Shown piece by piece: positions 7,015 through 13,239 of a DNA stretch of 13,239 nucleotides. This DNA is from CAYJAD01 sp964371505 (GTDB lineage Bacteria > Desulfobacterota > Desulfovibrionia > Desulfovibrionales > Desulfovibrionaceae). The stretch spans positions 1 to 13,239 of the forward strand of contig CAYJNG010000065.1 in the NCBI GenBank assembly GCA_964371505.1. The letters run 5' to 3'. Every line of letters begins with the position of its first letter. The stretch's first letter is position 1. The notes beneath the pieces are model-generated. The model worked only from the letters and a program-made list of their open reading frames with translations. It made no database searches and had not been told where the DNA came from. The position numbers and the translations under genes are program-made.

Positions 7015-7110
7015 ATTTTCTCCTTATTGAGCTTCTCTTGCCTTAGCAGATATGGTTTTCTTTGTAAATGTTTAACCGTATAGTACAGACCTAACCTTGA
7101 GCTCTTCTTA

Positions 7111-7137
7111 GCCTTTTCTTCTTCGCCTTTTCTTCTT
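7111..7137. repeat. Tandem pyrimidine-rich 13-base repeat
   Basis: GCCTTTTCTTCTT occurs twice (7111-7123 and 7125-7137), separated by one C, within a longer pyrimidine-rich tract on the plus strand. It lies between the divergent DUF39 and lepA genes, in the leader or promoter zone of one or both. Confidence 0.6.
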
Positions 7138-7179
7138 TGCGCCAAGCAGCTAAGCCCCCCCTAAATACTACTTGGACAT

Positions 7180-7200
7180 TTCTAACTTTTTACGTTAGAA
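7180..7200. promoter_or_regulatory. Inverted repeat upstream of lepA
   Basis: TTCTAAC (7180-7186) and GTTAGAA (7194-7200) form a perfect 7-bp inverted repeat with a 7-base centre, 37 bases before the lepA start. It could be an operator or an mRNA leader hairpin. The lepA promoter itself is not clear by eye; TTGGAC at 7172-7177 is a weak -35 candidate. Confidence 0.4.
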
Positions 7201-7237
7201 GAGAACGTTATACATCATACTCTACAATAGGTACATC

Positions 7238-9043
7238 ATGCCCAAATTACAACATATCAGAAATTTCTCCATCATTGCCCATATTGACCACGGTAAGTCC
7301 ACCTTGGCTGACCGAATTTTAGAAATAACCGGCCTTGTGTCTGACCGTGAAAAGAAAGACCAATATCTGGACAAAATGGAGCTGGAGCGTGAGCGCGGCA
7401 TCACCATTAAAGCCCAAACGGTGCGCATTCCCTTCACCTCACAAAGCGGTGAAGAGTATATTTTAAACCTCATCGACACACCGGGCCACGTGGACTTTAA
7501 CTACGAAGTGTCACGCTCTTTGGCTGCTTGTGACGGTGCCCTGCTTGTGGTGGATGCCACCCAAGGTGTGGAAGCGCAAACCCTAGCCAATGTTTACTTG
7601 GCGCTGGACCATGACCATGAAGTCATTCCTGTGCTGAATAAAATTGACTTACCAAGCTCCGATGTGGACAGAGTGCGTGAAGAAATTGAAGAAGCCATAG
7701 GCCTTGATTGCACCGACGCCCTACCCGTGTCTGCCAAGACAGGCGAAGGCGTAGCCGATGTGCTAGAAGCCCTTGTGCAACGCTTGCCTGCTCCGCAGGG
7801 CGATCCGGATGCCCCTTTAAAAGCCCTTATTTTTGACTCTTGGTACGACTCTTACCAAGGGGTTGTGGTGCTTTTCCGTATTATGGACGGTACCATTAAG
7901 AAAAATGATCGCATTCGTCTCATGGCCACCAGTAAAGAATATGAAGTACTACGCCTTGGCGTGTTCTCCCCAGAACCTACAGATATGCCCACCCTTTCCG
8001 CCGGCGAAGTGGGCTTTTTGTGCGGCAGCATTAAAGAGCTTGGCGATGCCAAGGTGGGGGATACCATTACCCTTATAAACAACCCCGCCGAAGAACCTGT
8101 GGAAGGCTTTAAAGAAGTGCAGCCCATGGTATTTTGCGGCTTATACCCATCCGACTCTGACGACTACGAAACCCTAAAGACGGCCTTAGAAAAGCTACAG
8201 CTCAACGATGCGGCCTTCTCTTATGAGCCGGAAACATCTCAAGCTTTGGGATTTGGTTACCGTTGCGGCTTCCTTGGTCTTTTGCATATGGAAATCATCC
8301 AAGAGCGCATTGAGCGAGAGTTTGAAGTGGCCCTCATAGCCACAGCGCCTTCGGTTATTTATAAAGTGGTCACTGTGGATGGGCAGCATCTTGATATTGA
8401 TAACCCCTCCAAATTACCTGACGCTAGCAAAATTGACAGCTTACTTGAGCCCTTAGTTAAAATGGACATTCACGTGCCCAATGATTACGTGGGCAATGTA
8501 TTTAAATTATGCGAAGAAAAACGCGGCGTGCAAAAAAACTTGCATTATCTTGCCGCCAATCGCGTGGTCATTACCTATGAGCTGCCCTTTGCAGAAATTG
8601 TTTTTGACTTCTTCGACCGCTTAAAATCCACCACCAAGGGCTATGCCTCCATGGATTACGAGTTTTTAGACTATCGCCCAGCCAACTTGGTGCGCCTTGA
8701 TATTATGCTTAATGGTGAGCCCGTGGACGCCTTGGCTGTTATCGTACACAAGGATAAAGCCTACCATTACGGACGTGCTCTTGCTCTTAAGCTAAAGCGC
8801 ACCATTCCGCGCCAGCTTTTTGAAGTGGCCATTCAAGCGGCCATTGGTCAAAAAGTTATTGCGCGTGAAACAGTATCCGCTTTTCGTAAAAACGTTACAG
8901 CAAAATGCTATGGCGGCGATATTTCACGTAAACGCAAGCTTTTAGAGAAGCAAAAAGAAGGTAAAAAGCGCATGAAGCGCATGGGCAATGTGGAATTACC
9001 GCAAGAAGCTTTCCTTGCTGCGCTCAAAGTTGGCGACGATTAA
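7238..9043 (+). CDS. lepA: Elongation factor 4 (LepA), ribosomal back-translocating GTPase
   Basis: A 601-residue translational GTPase, full length for the family (599 in E. coli). It binds ribosomes and is linked to translocation errors and to initiation or 30S biogenesis. The G-domain motifs are all present: AHIDHGKST (14-22), RGIT with switch Thr56, DTPGH (80-84), NKID (134-137) and SAK (165-167). Domain II, the EF-G-like domains III and V, and the LepA-specific C-terminal domain follow, ending in a highly basic tail (GGDISRKRKLLEKQKEGK-type) shortly before the stop. The start at 7238 has only a modest AGG 6 bases upstream but begins exactly at the family N-terminus (MPKLQHIRNFSIIAHIDHGK). 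The next gene starts 31 bases downstream with its own ribosome binding site and is probably co-transcribed. In other bacteria lepA commonly precedes lepB; that is not the case here. Confidence 0.98.
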   Translation: MPKLQHIRNFSIIAHIDHGKSTLADRILEITGLVSDREKKDQYLDKMELERERGITIKAQTVRIPFTSQSGEEYILNLIDTPGHVDFNYEVSRSLAACDGALLVVDATQGVEAQTLANVYLALDHDHEVIPVLNKIDLPSSDVDRVREEIEEAIGLDCTDALPVSAKTGEGVADVLEALVQRLPAPQGDPDAPLKALIFDSWYDSYQGVVVLFRIMDGTIKKNDRIRLMATSKEYEVLRLGVFSPEPTDMPTLSAGEVGFLCGSIKELGDAKVGDTITLINNPAEEPVEGFKEVQPMVFCGLYPSDSDDYETLKTALEKLQLNDAAFSYEPETSQALGFGYRCGFLGLLHMEIIQERIEREFEVALIATAPSVIYKVVTVDGQHLDIDNPSKLPDASKIDSLLEPLVKMDIHVPNDYVGNVFKLCEEKRGVQKNLHYLAANRVVITYELPFAEIVFDFFDRLKSTTKGYASMDYEFLDYRPANLVRLDIMLNGEPVDALAVIVHKDKAYHYGRALALKLKRTIPRQLFEVAIQAAIGQKVIARETVSAFRKNVTAKCYGGDISRKRKLLEKQKEGKKRMKRMGNVELPQEAFLAALKVGDD

Positions 9044-9074
9044 CAGACTATTACTAGAGAAAAAAGGATTCACC

Positions 9075-10319
9075 ATGTTTAAAACAACAACATCTCGCCT
9101 TTTAAGTCTTTTATTGCCTTGCCTCTTGCTTTTTGCTGCCTGCACCTCAGAAAAGCAAACCCAACAGGTCAATGTGGTAGGTGAGGTCAGCCCTGTGGCA
9201 GACATTCCCGCCCCAGTGGCCCAGCCTAAGCAAATTCGCCTCATTTTTGTGGGCGATATCATGGCACACGATACGCAACTGGCCATTGCTAAAAAGAATG
9301 GTACTGCCGAAGAGCCTTATAACTTTCGCCCTCAATTTGCCCACGTAAAACACTTACTACAAGGCGATATTGTGGCAGGTAACTTTGAAACCGTGGTTAC
9401 AGGCAAAAAACCCTATGTGGGCTATCCCAATTTTAGCTCGCCGGACTCTTTGCCAGCAGCTCTTAAGGACGCCAATTTCAACCTCTTGTTTTTGGCCAAC
9501 AACCACATTCTTGACCGCGGCATTCCAGCTGGCCACCGCACAAGAGAATATTTACAGTCTCAAGGCTTTGCCACGGCTGGCATTGGTGTGAGCAGAGATG
9601 CCTTACAATTGCCCATCATGGAAGTGCAAGGCGTAAAAATTGGTTTTATTAACCGCACTTACGGCAGTAATGTGCCCATCTCCAAGGCGCAAGCATCCAG
9701 CGTGCATGTGCCCTTAACCACAGACCCCGGCGTGGCAGAAGATGTACAAGCGCTTCGCAATGCTGGCGTAGATTTTGTGGTGGCATCCTACCATTGGGGG
9801 CCTGAATATGTGGCAAAGCCCAGCTCAGCGCAGGTAAAGGCTGCCGATATTGCCTTGGAAGCCGGCGTAGATGCCATCATTGGGCATCATCCGCACATTT
9901 TACAACCCATGGAAATGGTAACTAAAAACGGAAAAAATCAATTTATAGCTTGGTCACTGGGCAATTTTGTTTCTGGCCAACGCACACAGCCGCGTGAACG
10001 CACCGTGGTACTGGCTATGGATTTGAGCACCGATGCCCAAGGTAAGGTTGTCATGCAGCGCATTTCTGTGGCGCCCTTATGGGTGGATATGGTACGCAAT
10101 GAACGTGTACGCATTTTACCCACACGCTTTGGCATGCTACCCCGTTTACGTATGGCCTACCCCCAAGGTGTAGACCCTGCCATTTTTAAAGAGATTCAAG
10201 CTTCTGAATATTTAACCAACAAGCTTAATACCATAGATAAAGCCGTGGTAGACTTCCTACAGCTTCCCCCTGCCGATGCGCGGGGCTTCCACACCATATG
10301 GGAACAAACAGCGCCATAG
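9075..10319 (+). CDS. CapA-family (PGA_cap) metallophosphatase-like lipoprotein
   Basis: A 414-residue predicted lipoprotein. The start at 9075 was chosen because it has AGGA 6 bases upstream and begins a lipoprotein signal: MFKTTTSRLLSLLLP and a hydrophobic core leading to the lipobox FAAC, with lipidated Cys23. A low-complexity linker runs to about 50, then the CapA/PGA_cap domain: FVGDIMAHD (58-66), GNFETVVTG (102-110), FLANNHILDRG (139-149), GHHPHILQPMEM (270-281) and WSLGNFVSGQ (293-302). These Asp/Asn/His motifs are those of the calcineurin-like phosphoesterase fold that defines the family. Named members take part in poly-gamma-glutamate capsule synthesis in Bacillus, but most Gram-negative homologues are uncharacterised and no capB or capC partner is present. 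A role in envelope polymer metabolism is therefore only a guess. It is transcribed with lepA (31-base gap) and ends at a strong terminator. Confidence 0.9.
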   Translation: MFKTTTSRLLSLLLPCLLLFAACTSEKQTQQVNVVGEVSPVADIPAPVAQPKQIRLIFVGDIMAHDTQLAIAKKNGTAEEPYNFRPQFAHVKHLLQGDIVAGNFETVVTGKKPYVGYPNFSSPDSLPAALKDANFNLLFLANNHILDRGIPAGHRTREYLQSQGFATAGIGVSRDALQLPIMEVQGVKIGFINRTYGSNVPISKAQASSVHVPLTTDPGVAEDVQALRNAGVDFVVASYHWGPEYVAKPSSAQVKAADIALEAGVDAIIGHHPHILQPMEMVTKNGKNQFIAWSLGNFVSGQRTQPRERTVVLAMDLSTDAQGKVVMQRISVAPLWVDMVRNERVRILPTRFGMLPRLRMAYPQGVDPAIFKEIQASEYLTNKLNTIDKAVVDFLQLPPADARGFHTIWEQTAP

Positions 10320-10337
10320 TGCTGGTATGTTTTTTTT

Positions 10338-10384
10338 AAAAAGGGGAAAGCTTTTGCACAGTGCAAAAACTTTCCCCTTTTTTT
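10338..10384 (+). terminator. Strong Rho-independent terminator after the lepA-capA unit
   Basis: Arm AAAAAGGGGAAAG (10338-10350) pairs with CTTTCCCCTTTTT (10370-10382). After one mismatch, an inner stem TTTTGCA/TGCAAAA (10352-10358 with 10362-10368) closes a CAG loop. Seven T residues follow (10378-10384). It starts 19 bases after the capA stop. It may also stop the convergent ferredoxin operon on the minus strand, which has no other clear terminator, although the T run on that side is shorter. Confidence 0.92.
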
Positions 10385-10466
10385 AATACGTTTATGGCTA
10401 TTTTAAATCCCAGACAAATCCATCATCTGGCCTAAACTATCACAACATACAGCAGTAAAAAGCACA

Positions 10467-10991
10467 CTACGTGGCGCTTTGCCCTTTGCGCTTCCCCAAA
10501 AAGCTCGCCAATACTCTATCTCGCACCGCGCGTGATTCCTCCGTGGCTACGCTGTCAAGCTGTGCCCGATCCACGTACAAAATGGCGCCGCAAGGGCACA
10601 TTTGAGCACAAGCCGGCTCCATACCCTCAGCGCGTCTTTGAGCACACAAATCACATTTGCGACTTCCCACCCCTTTATCCGACTCAAAAAAGCCAGCATA
10701 GGGGCAGGCCAGCATACAGTTTCGCGTTTCGCAGCCGCGGCACAGCATGGTATTTAAAATAACGGCATTATCTGCATCTCGGCTAATGGCTTTATGTGGG
10801 CATATCTTCATACAGTAGGCTTGCTCGCAATGAATACAGTACACAGGCACAATTTGCCCTTCAGCACTATGCGCCATAACAATGCGTGGCTGATCATACA
10901 GAAATTTACACACAGCCTCGCACGTTTCACAGCCTATGCACTTGGCATAATCAATATATAACGTCTTTCCCGAAAGTGATGTTTTTGTCAT
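10467..10991 (-). CDS. Four-cluster [4Fe-4S] ferredoxin-type electron-transfer subunit (HycB/HydN/CooF-like)
   Basis: A 174-residue cytoplasmic iron-sulfur protein without signal peptide. Sixteen cysteines fall into the four-cluster pattern of the DmsB/HycB/CooF family: C18-C21-C24-C28, C52-C55-C60-C64, C84-C87-C92-C96 and C113-C116-C128-C132, with the usual Pro after the fourth Cys of three of the groups (64, 96, 132). Such proteins relay electrons between a catalytic partner and another carrier. It is the second gene of a two-gene operon. The gap from the preceding flavoprotein gene is 4 bases, and its AAGG binding site lies in that gene's last codons, pointing to coupled translation and a complex of the two products. 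No hydrogenase, CO dehydrogenase or formate dehydrogenase gene is in the window, so the final partner is unknown. Confidence 0.92.
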   Translation of the reverse strand: MTKTSLSGKTLYIDYAKCIGCETCEAVCKFLYDQPRIVMAHSAEGQIVPVYCIHCEQAYCMKICPHKAISRDADNAVILNTMLCRGCETRNCMLACPYAGFFESDKGVGSRKCDLCAQRRAEGMEPACAQMCPCGAILYVDRAQLDSVATEESRAVRDRVLASFLGKRKGQSAT

Positions 10992-10995
10992 ATGC

Positions 10996-12069
10996 TTACC
11001 TTAATGCGCGTGGGGCTATAATATCTGCGGCATAATTGTACTCCGCTTCGCGATGCTGCATTTTCAAGTCCAACCAATGGGACAAGGAGCGTGCAGCCCT
11101 TAAACCACTGTACACAGCCTTACCAATTTTACTGGGCCCTGTGAGCACATCGCCAGCCACAAACACATTTTCAATCTTTGTCATATGCAGCCAGCGCACC
11201 TCGCCCTTACGCACATGGGTAAGACCCAGTTGATCTTGAAAGGGCGGTGTGGGAATTTCTCCAATGGCAGAAACAATCATATCTGCTTGTATGTTATACG
11301 TTTCGCCGGTGGCCTTGTGTTGGTATTCTATACCTTGCACGTGGGTGTCGCCCAGTATGCGTGTGGGCACACATAGCTCTTGCCAAAAACAGCCTTCCGC
11401 TTGCAAACGCTCTATTTCAAATCGACCGGCAGGCGCCTCCTGCAAGGTACGGCGATACAGCATATACACATTTTTGGCACCCATTTGTAGGGCAGAATGC
11501 ACCACATCCACCGCAGAAAAGCCAGCGCCAATGACCACCACATCCTTACCCTGCACATCAGGGGCTTGCACATTCACATTGCCATAGCGCACAGCGCGGA
11601 TGGGAAATAAAAATTCTAAGCCCGAAAGCACTTGGGAGAGTTGATCCCCCTCTATGCCAAGGCGACGAGACTTCCAAGAGCCTGTGCAGATAATAATAGC
11701 ATCGTGCTTTTCCACCAATTCGTCTAAGCTGCGCATATCTTGTAAAAAGTGATCGCCTTCTTCTTCAAAAAGGGGGCTTGAACAGCAAATCTTAGTATTA
11801 TTATGAAAATGCACGCCGTAGGTACGCGCCAGCACATGCGTGCCACGCTGAATTCGCTCAGAGGGGATTCGATGCCCCGGAATGCCAAAAAGCATAAGGC
11901 CACCGGGTTTGGGCAGTTTATCATACACATCCACTTGATAGCCCTGCGAAGCTAAATAACCGCATGCCGCAAGGCCCGAAGGGCCGGCACCAATGATTCC
12001 CACACGACGATTTTTATGTATGGCTGGCTCTTTACGCATAAAAGCAAAATTCATCATATCTTCTGCCAT
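10996..12069 (-). CDS. GltD-like FAD-dependent NAD(P) oxidoreductase
   Basis: A 357-residue flavoprotein of the glutamate synthase small-subunit (GltD)/pyridine nucleotide-disulfide oxidoreductase type. It carries an FAD-binding GAGPSG (27-32), the GltD-like YDKLPKPGGLMLFGIP segment (49-64), a second nucleotide-binding motif GAGFSA (181-186), YRR (205-207) of the kind seen in NADPH-binding members, and the FAD-contacting VAGDVLTGPSKIGKAV segment (304-319). It lacks the roughly 100-residue N-terminal iron-sulfur domain of full GltD (about 470 residues), so it needs a separate iron-sulfur partner. The ferredoxin gene that follows after 4 bases is the obvious candidate. Together they could move electrons between NAD(P)H and ferredoxin, or feed a glutamate synthase large subunit or another oxidoreductase encoded elsewhere. 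A strong GGAGG lies 4-5 bases before the start. No redox-active CxxC is visible near the FAD site, so it is not a thioredoxin-reductase-type enzyme. Confidence 0.9.
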   Translation of the reverse strand: MAEDMMNFAFMRKEPAIHKNRRVGIIGAGPSGLAACGYLASQGYQVDVYDKLPKPGGLMLFGIPGHRIPSERIQRGTHVLARTYGVHFHNNTKICCSSPLFEEEGDHFLQDMRSLDELVEKHDAIIICTGSWKSRRLGIEGDQLSQVLSGLEFLFPIRAVRYGNVNVQAPDVQGKDVVVIGAGFSAVDVVHSALQMGAKNVYMLYRRTLQEAPAGRFEIERLQAEGCFWQELCVPTRILGDTHVQGIEYQHKATGETYNIQADMIVSAIGEIPTPPFQDQLGLTHVRKGEVRWLHMTKIENVFVAGDVLTGPSKIGKAVYSGLRAARSLSHWLDLKMQHREAEYNYAADIIAPRALR

Positions 12070-12160
12070 AGCCCCTCCTTAAGCACATAAGCCCTCAAAA
12101 AGTATTCAAAACAATTAACGCTTAAAACGGTATGAGCATAAAATACTACTACGTATTTTT

Positions 12161-12166
12161 TATAAT
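12161..12166 (+). promoter_or_regulatory. Possible -10 element for the UDP-glucuronate decarboxylase gene
   Basis: A consensus TATAAT sits in the 203-base divergent intergenic region, 107 bases before the start codon. No good -35 hexamer is found 16-18 bases upstream, so the call rests on the -10 alone; the region is AT-rich and a chance match is possible. Confidence 0.3.
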
Positions 12167-12272
12167 GTATACAAAAGATAGTGTGAAAAAGCGCACACAT
12201 TAGCACACCATAATTTTATTGCCTTCCTAAAGGTTCTTAGGTAAGGTTTATTGTTATTTTTTTGGAGGCTAT

Positions 12273-13217
12273 ATGCACTTACGTAAAAGAGTATTAGTAA
12301 CAGGTGGTACAGGTTTTGTGGGTTCGCACCTTTGCGAGCGTTTATTGAATGACGGACATGAAGTGGTATGTGTGGATAACTTTTTCACCAGTGCCAGACA
12401 AAATGTAGAGCACTTGCTCGACCATAAATGCTTTGAACTCATGCGTCACGATGTCACCTTTCCCCTTTATGTGGAAGTGGATGAAATTTACAACTTAGCC
12501 TGCCCTGCGTCTCCCATCCATTACCAACACGACCCAGTACAAACCATTAAAACTTGCGTGCACGGCGCCATAAATACCTTGGGCCTTGCCAAGCGTTTAA
12601 ACGCGCGCATCTTCCAAGCCTCCACTTCTGAAGTGTACGGCGACCCCAATGTGCACCCGCAAACAGAAGACTATTGGGGCCATGTAAACCCCATTGGCAC
12701 GCGTGCCTGCTATGACGAGGGCAAACGCTGCGCCGAGACTCTTTTCTTCTCCTACCACCGTCAGCACAACCTTCCCATTAAGGTTGGTCGCTTATTTAAT
12801 ACCTATGGCCCGCGTATGCACCCCAATGACGGCCGCGTGGTTTCTAATTTTATTATGCAGGCCCTACAAGGGCAAGACATCACCATTTATGGTGACGGCA
12901 CACAAACACGCTCTTTCTGCTATGTGGATGACCTCATAGAGCTTATGGTGCGCTTCATGGCCTCCCCTGTAGATTTTACCGGCCCCATGAACATGGGTAA
13001 CCCCGGTGAATTTACCATTAAGGAATTGGCAGAAGCTGTCATTGAGCTTACAGGCAGTAAATCTAAAATCATCTCCCTGCCCTTACCTGCCGACGACCCC
13101 AAGCAAAGACGCCCAGACATTACCATTGCCAAAAGTAAGCTTGACTGGGAACCCAAGGTGCAATTGCGCGATGGTCTAGTAAAAACCATCGAATACTTTG
13201 AAAGATTTACCCGCTAA
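12273..13217 (+). CDS. UDP-glucuronate decarboxylase (UDP-xylose synthase), SDR family
   Basis: A complete 314-residue extended short-chain dehydrogenase, cytoplasmic, predicted to convert UDP-glucuronate to UDP-xylose and CO2 with bound NAD+. Evidence: N-terminal NAD motif GGTGFVGSH (11-19); the characteristic NLACPASPIHYQHDPVQTIKT segment start (74-82); TSEVYGDP (118-125), with Glu120 in the position of the decarboxylase catalytic Glu; the YxxxK pair Tyr147/Lys151; NTYGPRMHPNDGRVVSNF beginning at 176; and RRPDI (279-283). Length fits bacterial UXS proteins (about 310-320). GGAGG lies 4 bases upstream of the start. It is divergent from the flavoprotein/ferredoxin operon. UDP-xylose in bacteria serves surface or extracellular polysaccharide synthesis; no glycosyltransferase is visible before the window ends 22 bases after the stop. 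A 4,6-dehydratase is the main alternative but fits less well. Confidence 0.93.
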   Translation: MHLRKRVLVTGGTGFVGSHLCERLLNDGHEVVCVDNFFTSARQNVEHLLDHKCFELMRHDVTFPLYVEVDEIYNLACPASPIHYQHDPVQTIKTCVHGAINTLGLAKRLNARIFQASTSEVYGDPNVHPQTEDYWGHVNPIGTRACYDEGKRCAETLFFSYHRQHNLPIKVGRLFNTYGPRMHPNDGRVVSNFIMQALQGQDITIYGDGTQTRSFCYVDDLIELMVRFMASPVDFTGPMNMGNPGEFTIKELAEAVIELTGSKSKIISLPLPADDPKQRRPDITIAKSKLDWEPKVQLRDGLVKTIEYFERFTR

Positions 13218-13239
13218 AAAATTCCATAGAATACAAAAA

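Noticed and set aside
7015..7110. Possible SAM or other riboswitch in the DUF39 leader
   Set aside because: No recognisable riboswitch core or long paired region is visible; only ordinary leader sequence with a ribosome binding site is seen.
8988..9074. Longer N-terminus of the CapA-like protein overlapping the end of lepA
   Set aside because: It would bury the lipoprotein signal; the start at 9075 has a clear ribosome binding site and an immediate signal peptide with lipobox.
10410..10430. CCAGA/TCTGG hairpin as terminator of the ferredoxin operon
   Set aside because: The stem is only 5 bp with an 11-base loop and no U tract follows on the minus strand; the strong hairpin at 10338-10384 is a better shared terminator.

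Overview
The window looks like a piece of a chromosome from an anaerobic deltaproteobacterium, most likely a relatively AT-rich member of the Desulfovibrionales. This is an inference from gene content: a methyl-accepting protein with a periplasmic c-type heme motif (as in DcrA of Desulfovibrio vulgaris), a periplasmic tetraheme cytochrome, a DUF39-type homocysteine biosynthesis protein of the kind used by sulfate reducers and methanogens, and a 16-cysteine ferredoxin beside a GltD-like flavoprotein. No rRNA, tRNA, transposase, phage gene or CRISPR array is visible.

Left part (1-5400, minus strand): two chemoreceptor genes in tandem. The first in coordinates (220-2295) is a conventional receptor with a large periplasmic Cache-type sensor. 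The second (2722-4755) has a small periplasmic domain carrying a CYHCH heme motif, then HAMP, PAS and signalling domains. Just upstream of it in transcription order lies a small secreted tetraheme cytochrome c (4830-5339). The 74-base gap between them shows no convincing terminator, so cytochrome and heme receptor are probably one redox-sensing operon. A palindrome and a promoter-like -35 hexamer lie upstream of the cytochrome. The 426-base gap between the two receptor genes holds a terminator hairpin, a short GC-rich structured island and a small direct repeat, but no gene.

Middle (5848-10319): a DUF39 gene on the minus strand ends in a clear terminator. It is divergent from lepA (elongation factor 4), which is followed after 31 bases by a CapA-family lipoprotein gene and a strong terminator. 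The lepA/DUF39 intergenic region has a tandem 13-base pyrimidine repeat and a 7-bp inverted repeat.

Right part (10467-13239): a two-gene minus-strand operon, separated by only 4 bases, encodes a GltD-like FAD/NAD(P) oxidoreductase and a four-cluster ferredoxin, a likely electron-transfer module. Divergent from it is a complete UDP-glucuronate decarboxylase gene, probably for nucleotide-sugar (UDP-xylose) supply to surface polysaccharide. Most functional roles are inferred from family recognition. The strongest lead in the window is the pairing of heme receptor and tetraheme cytochrome.
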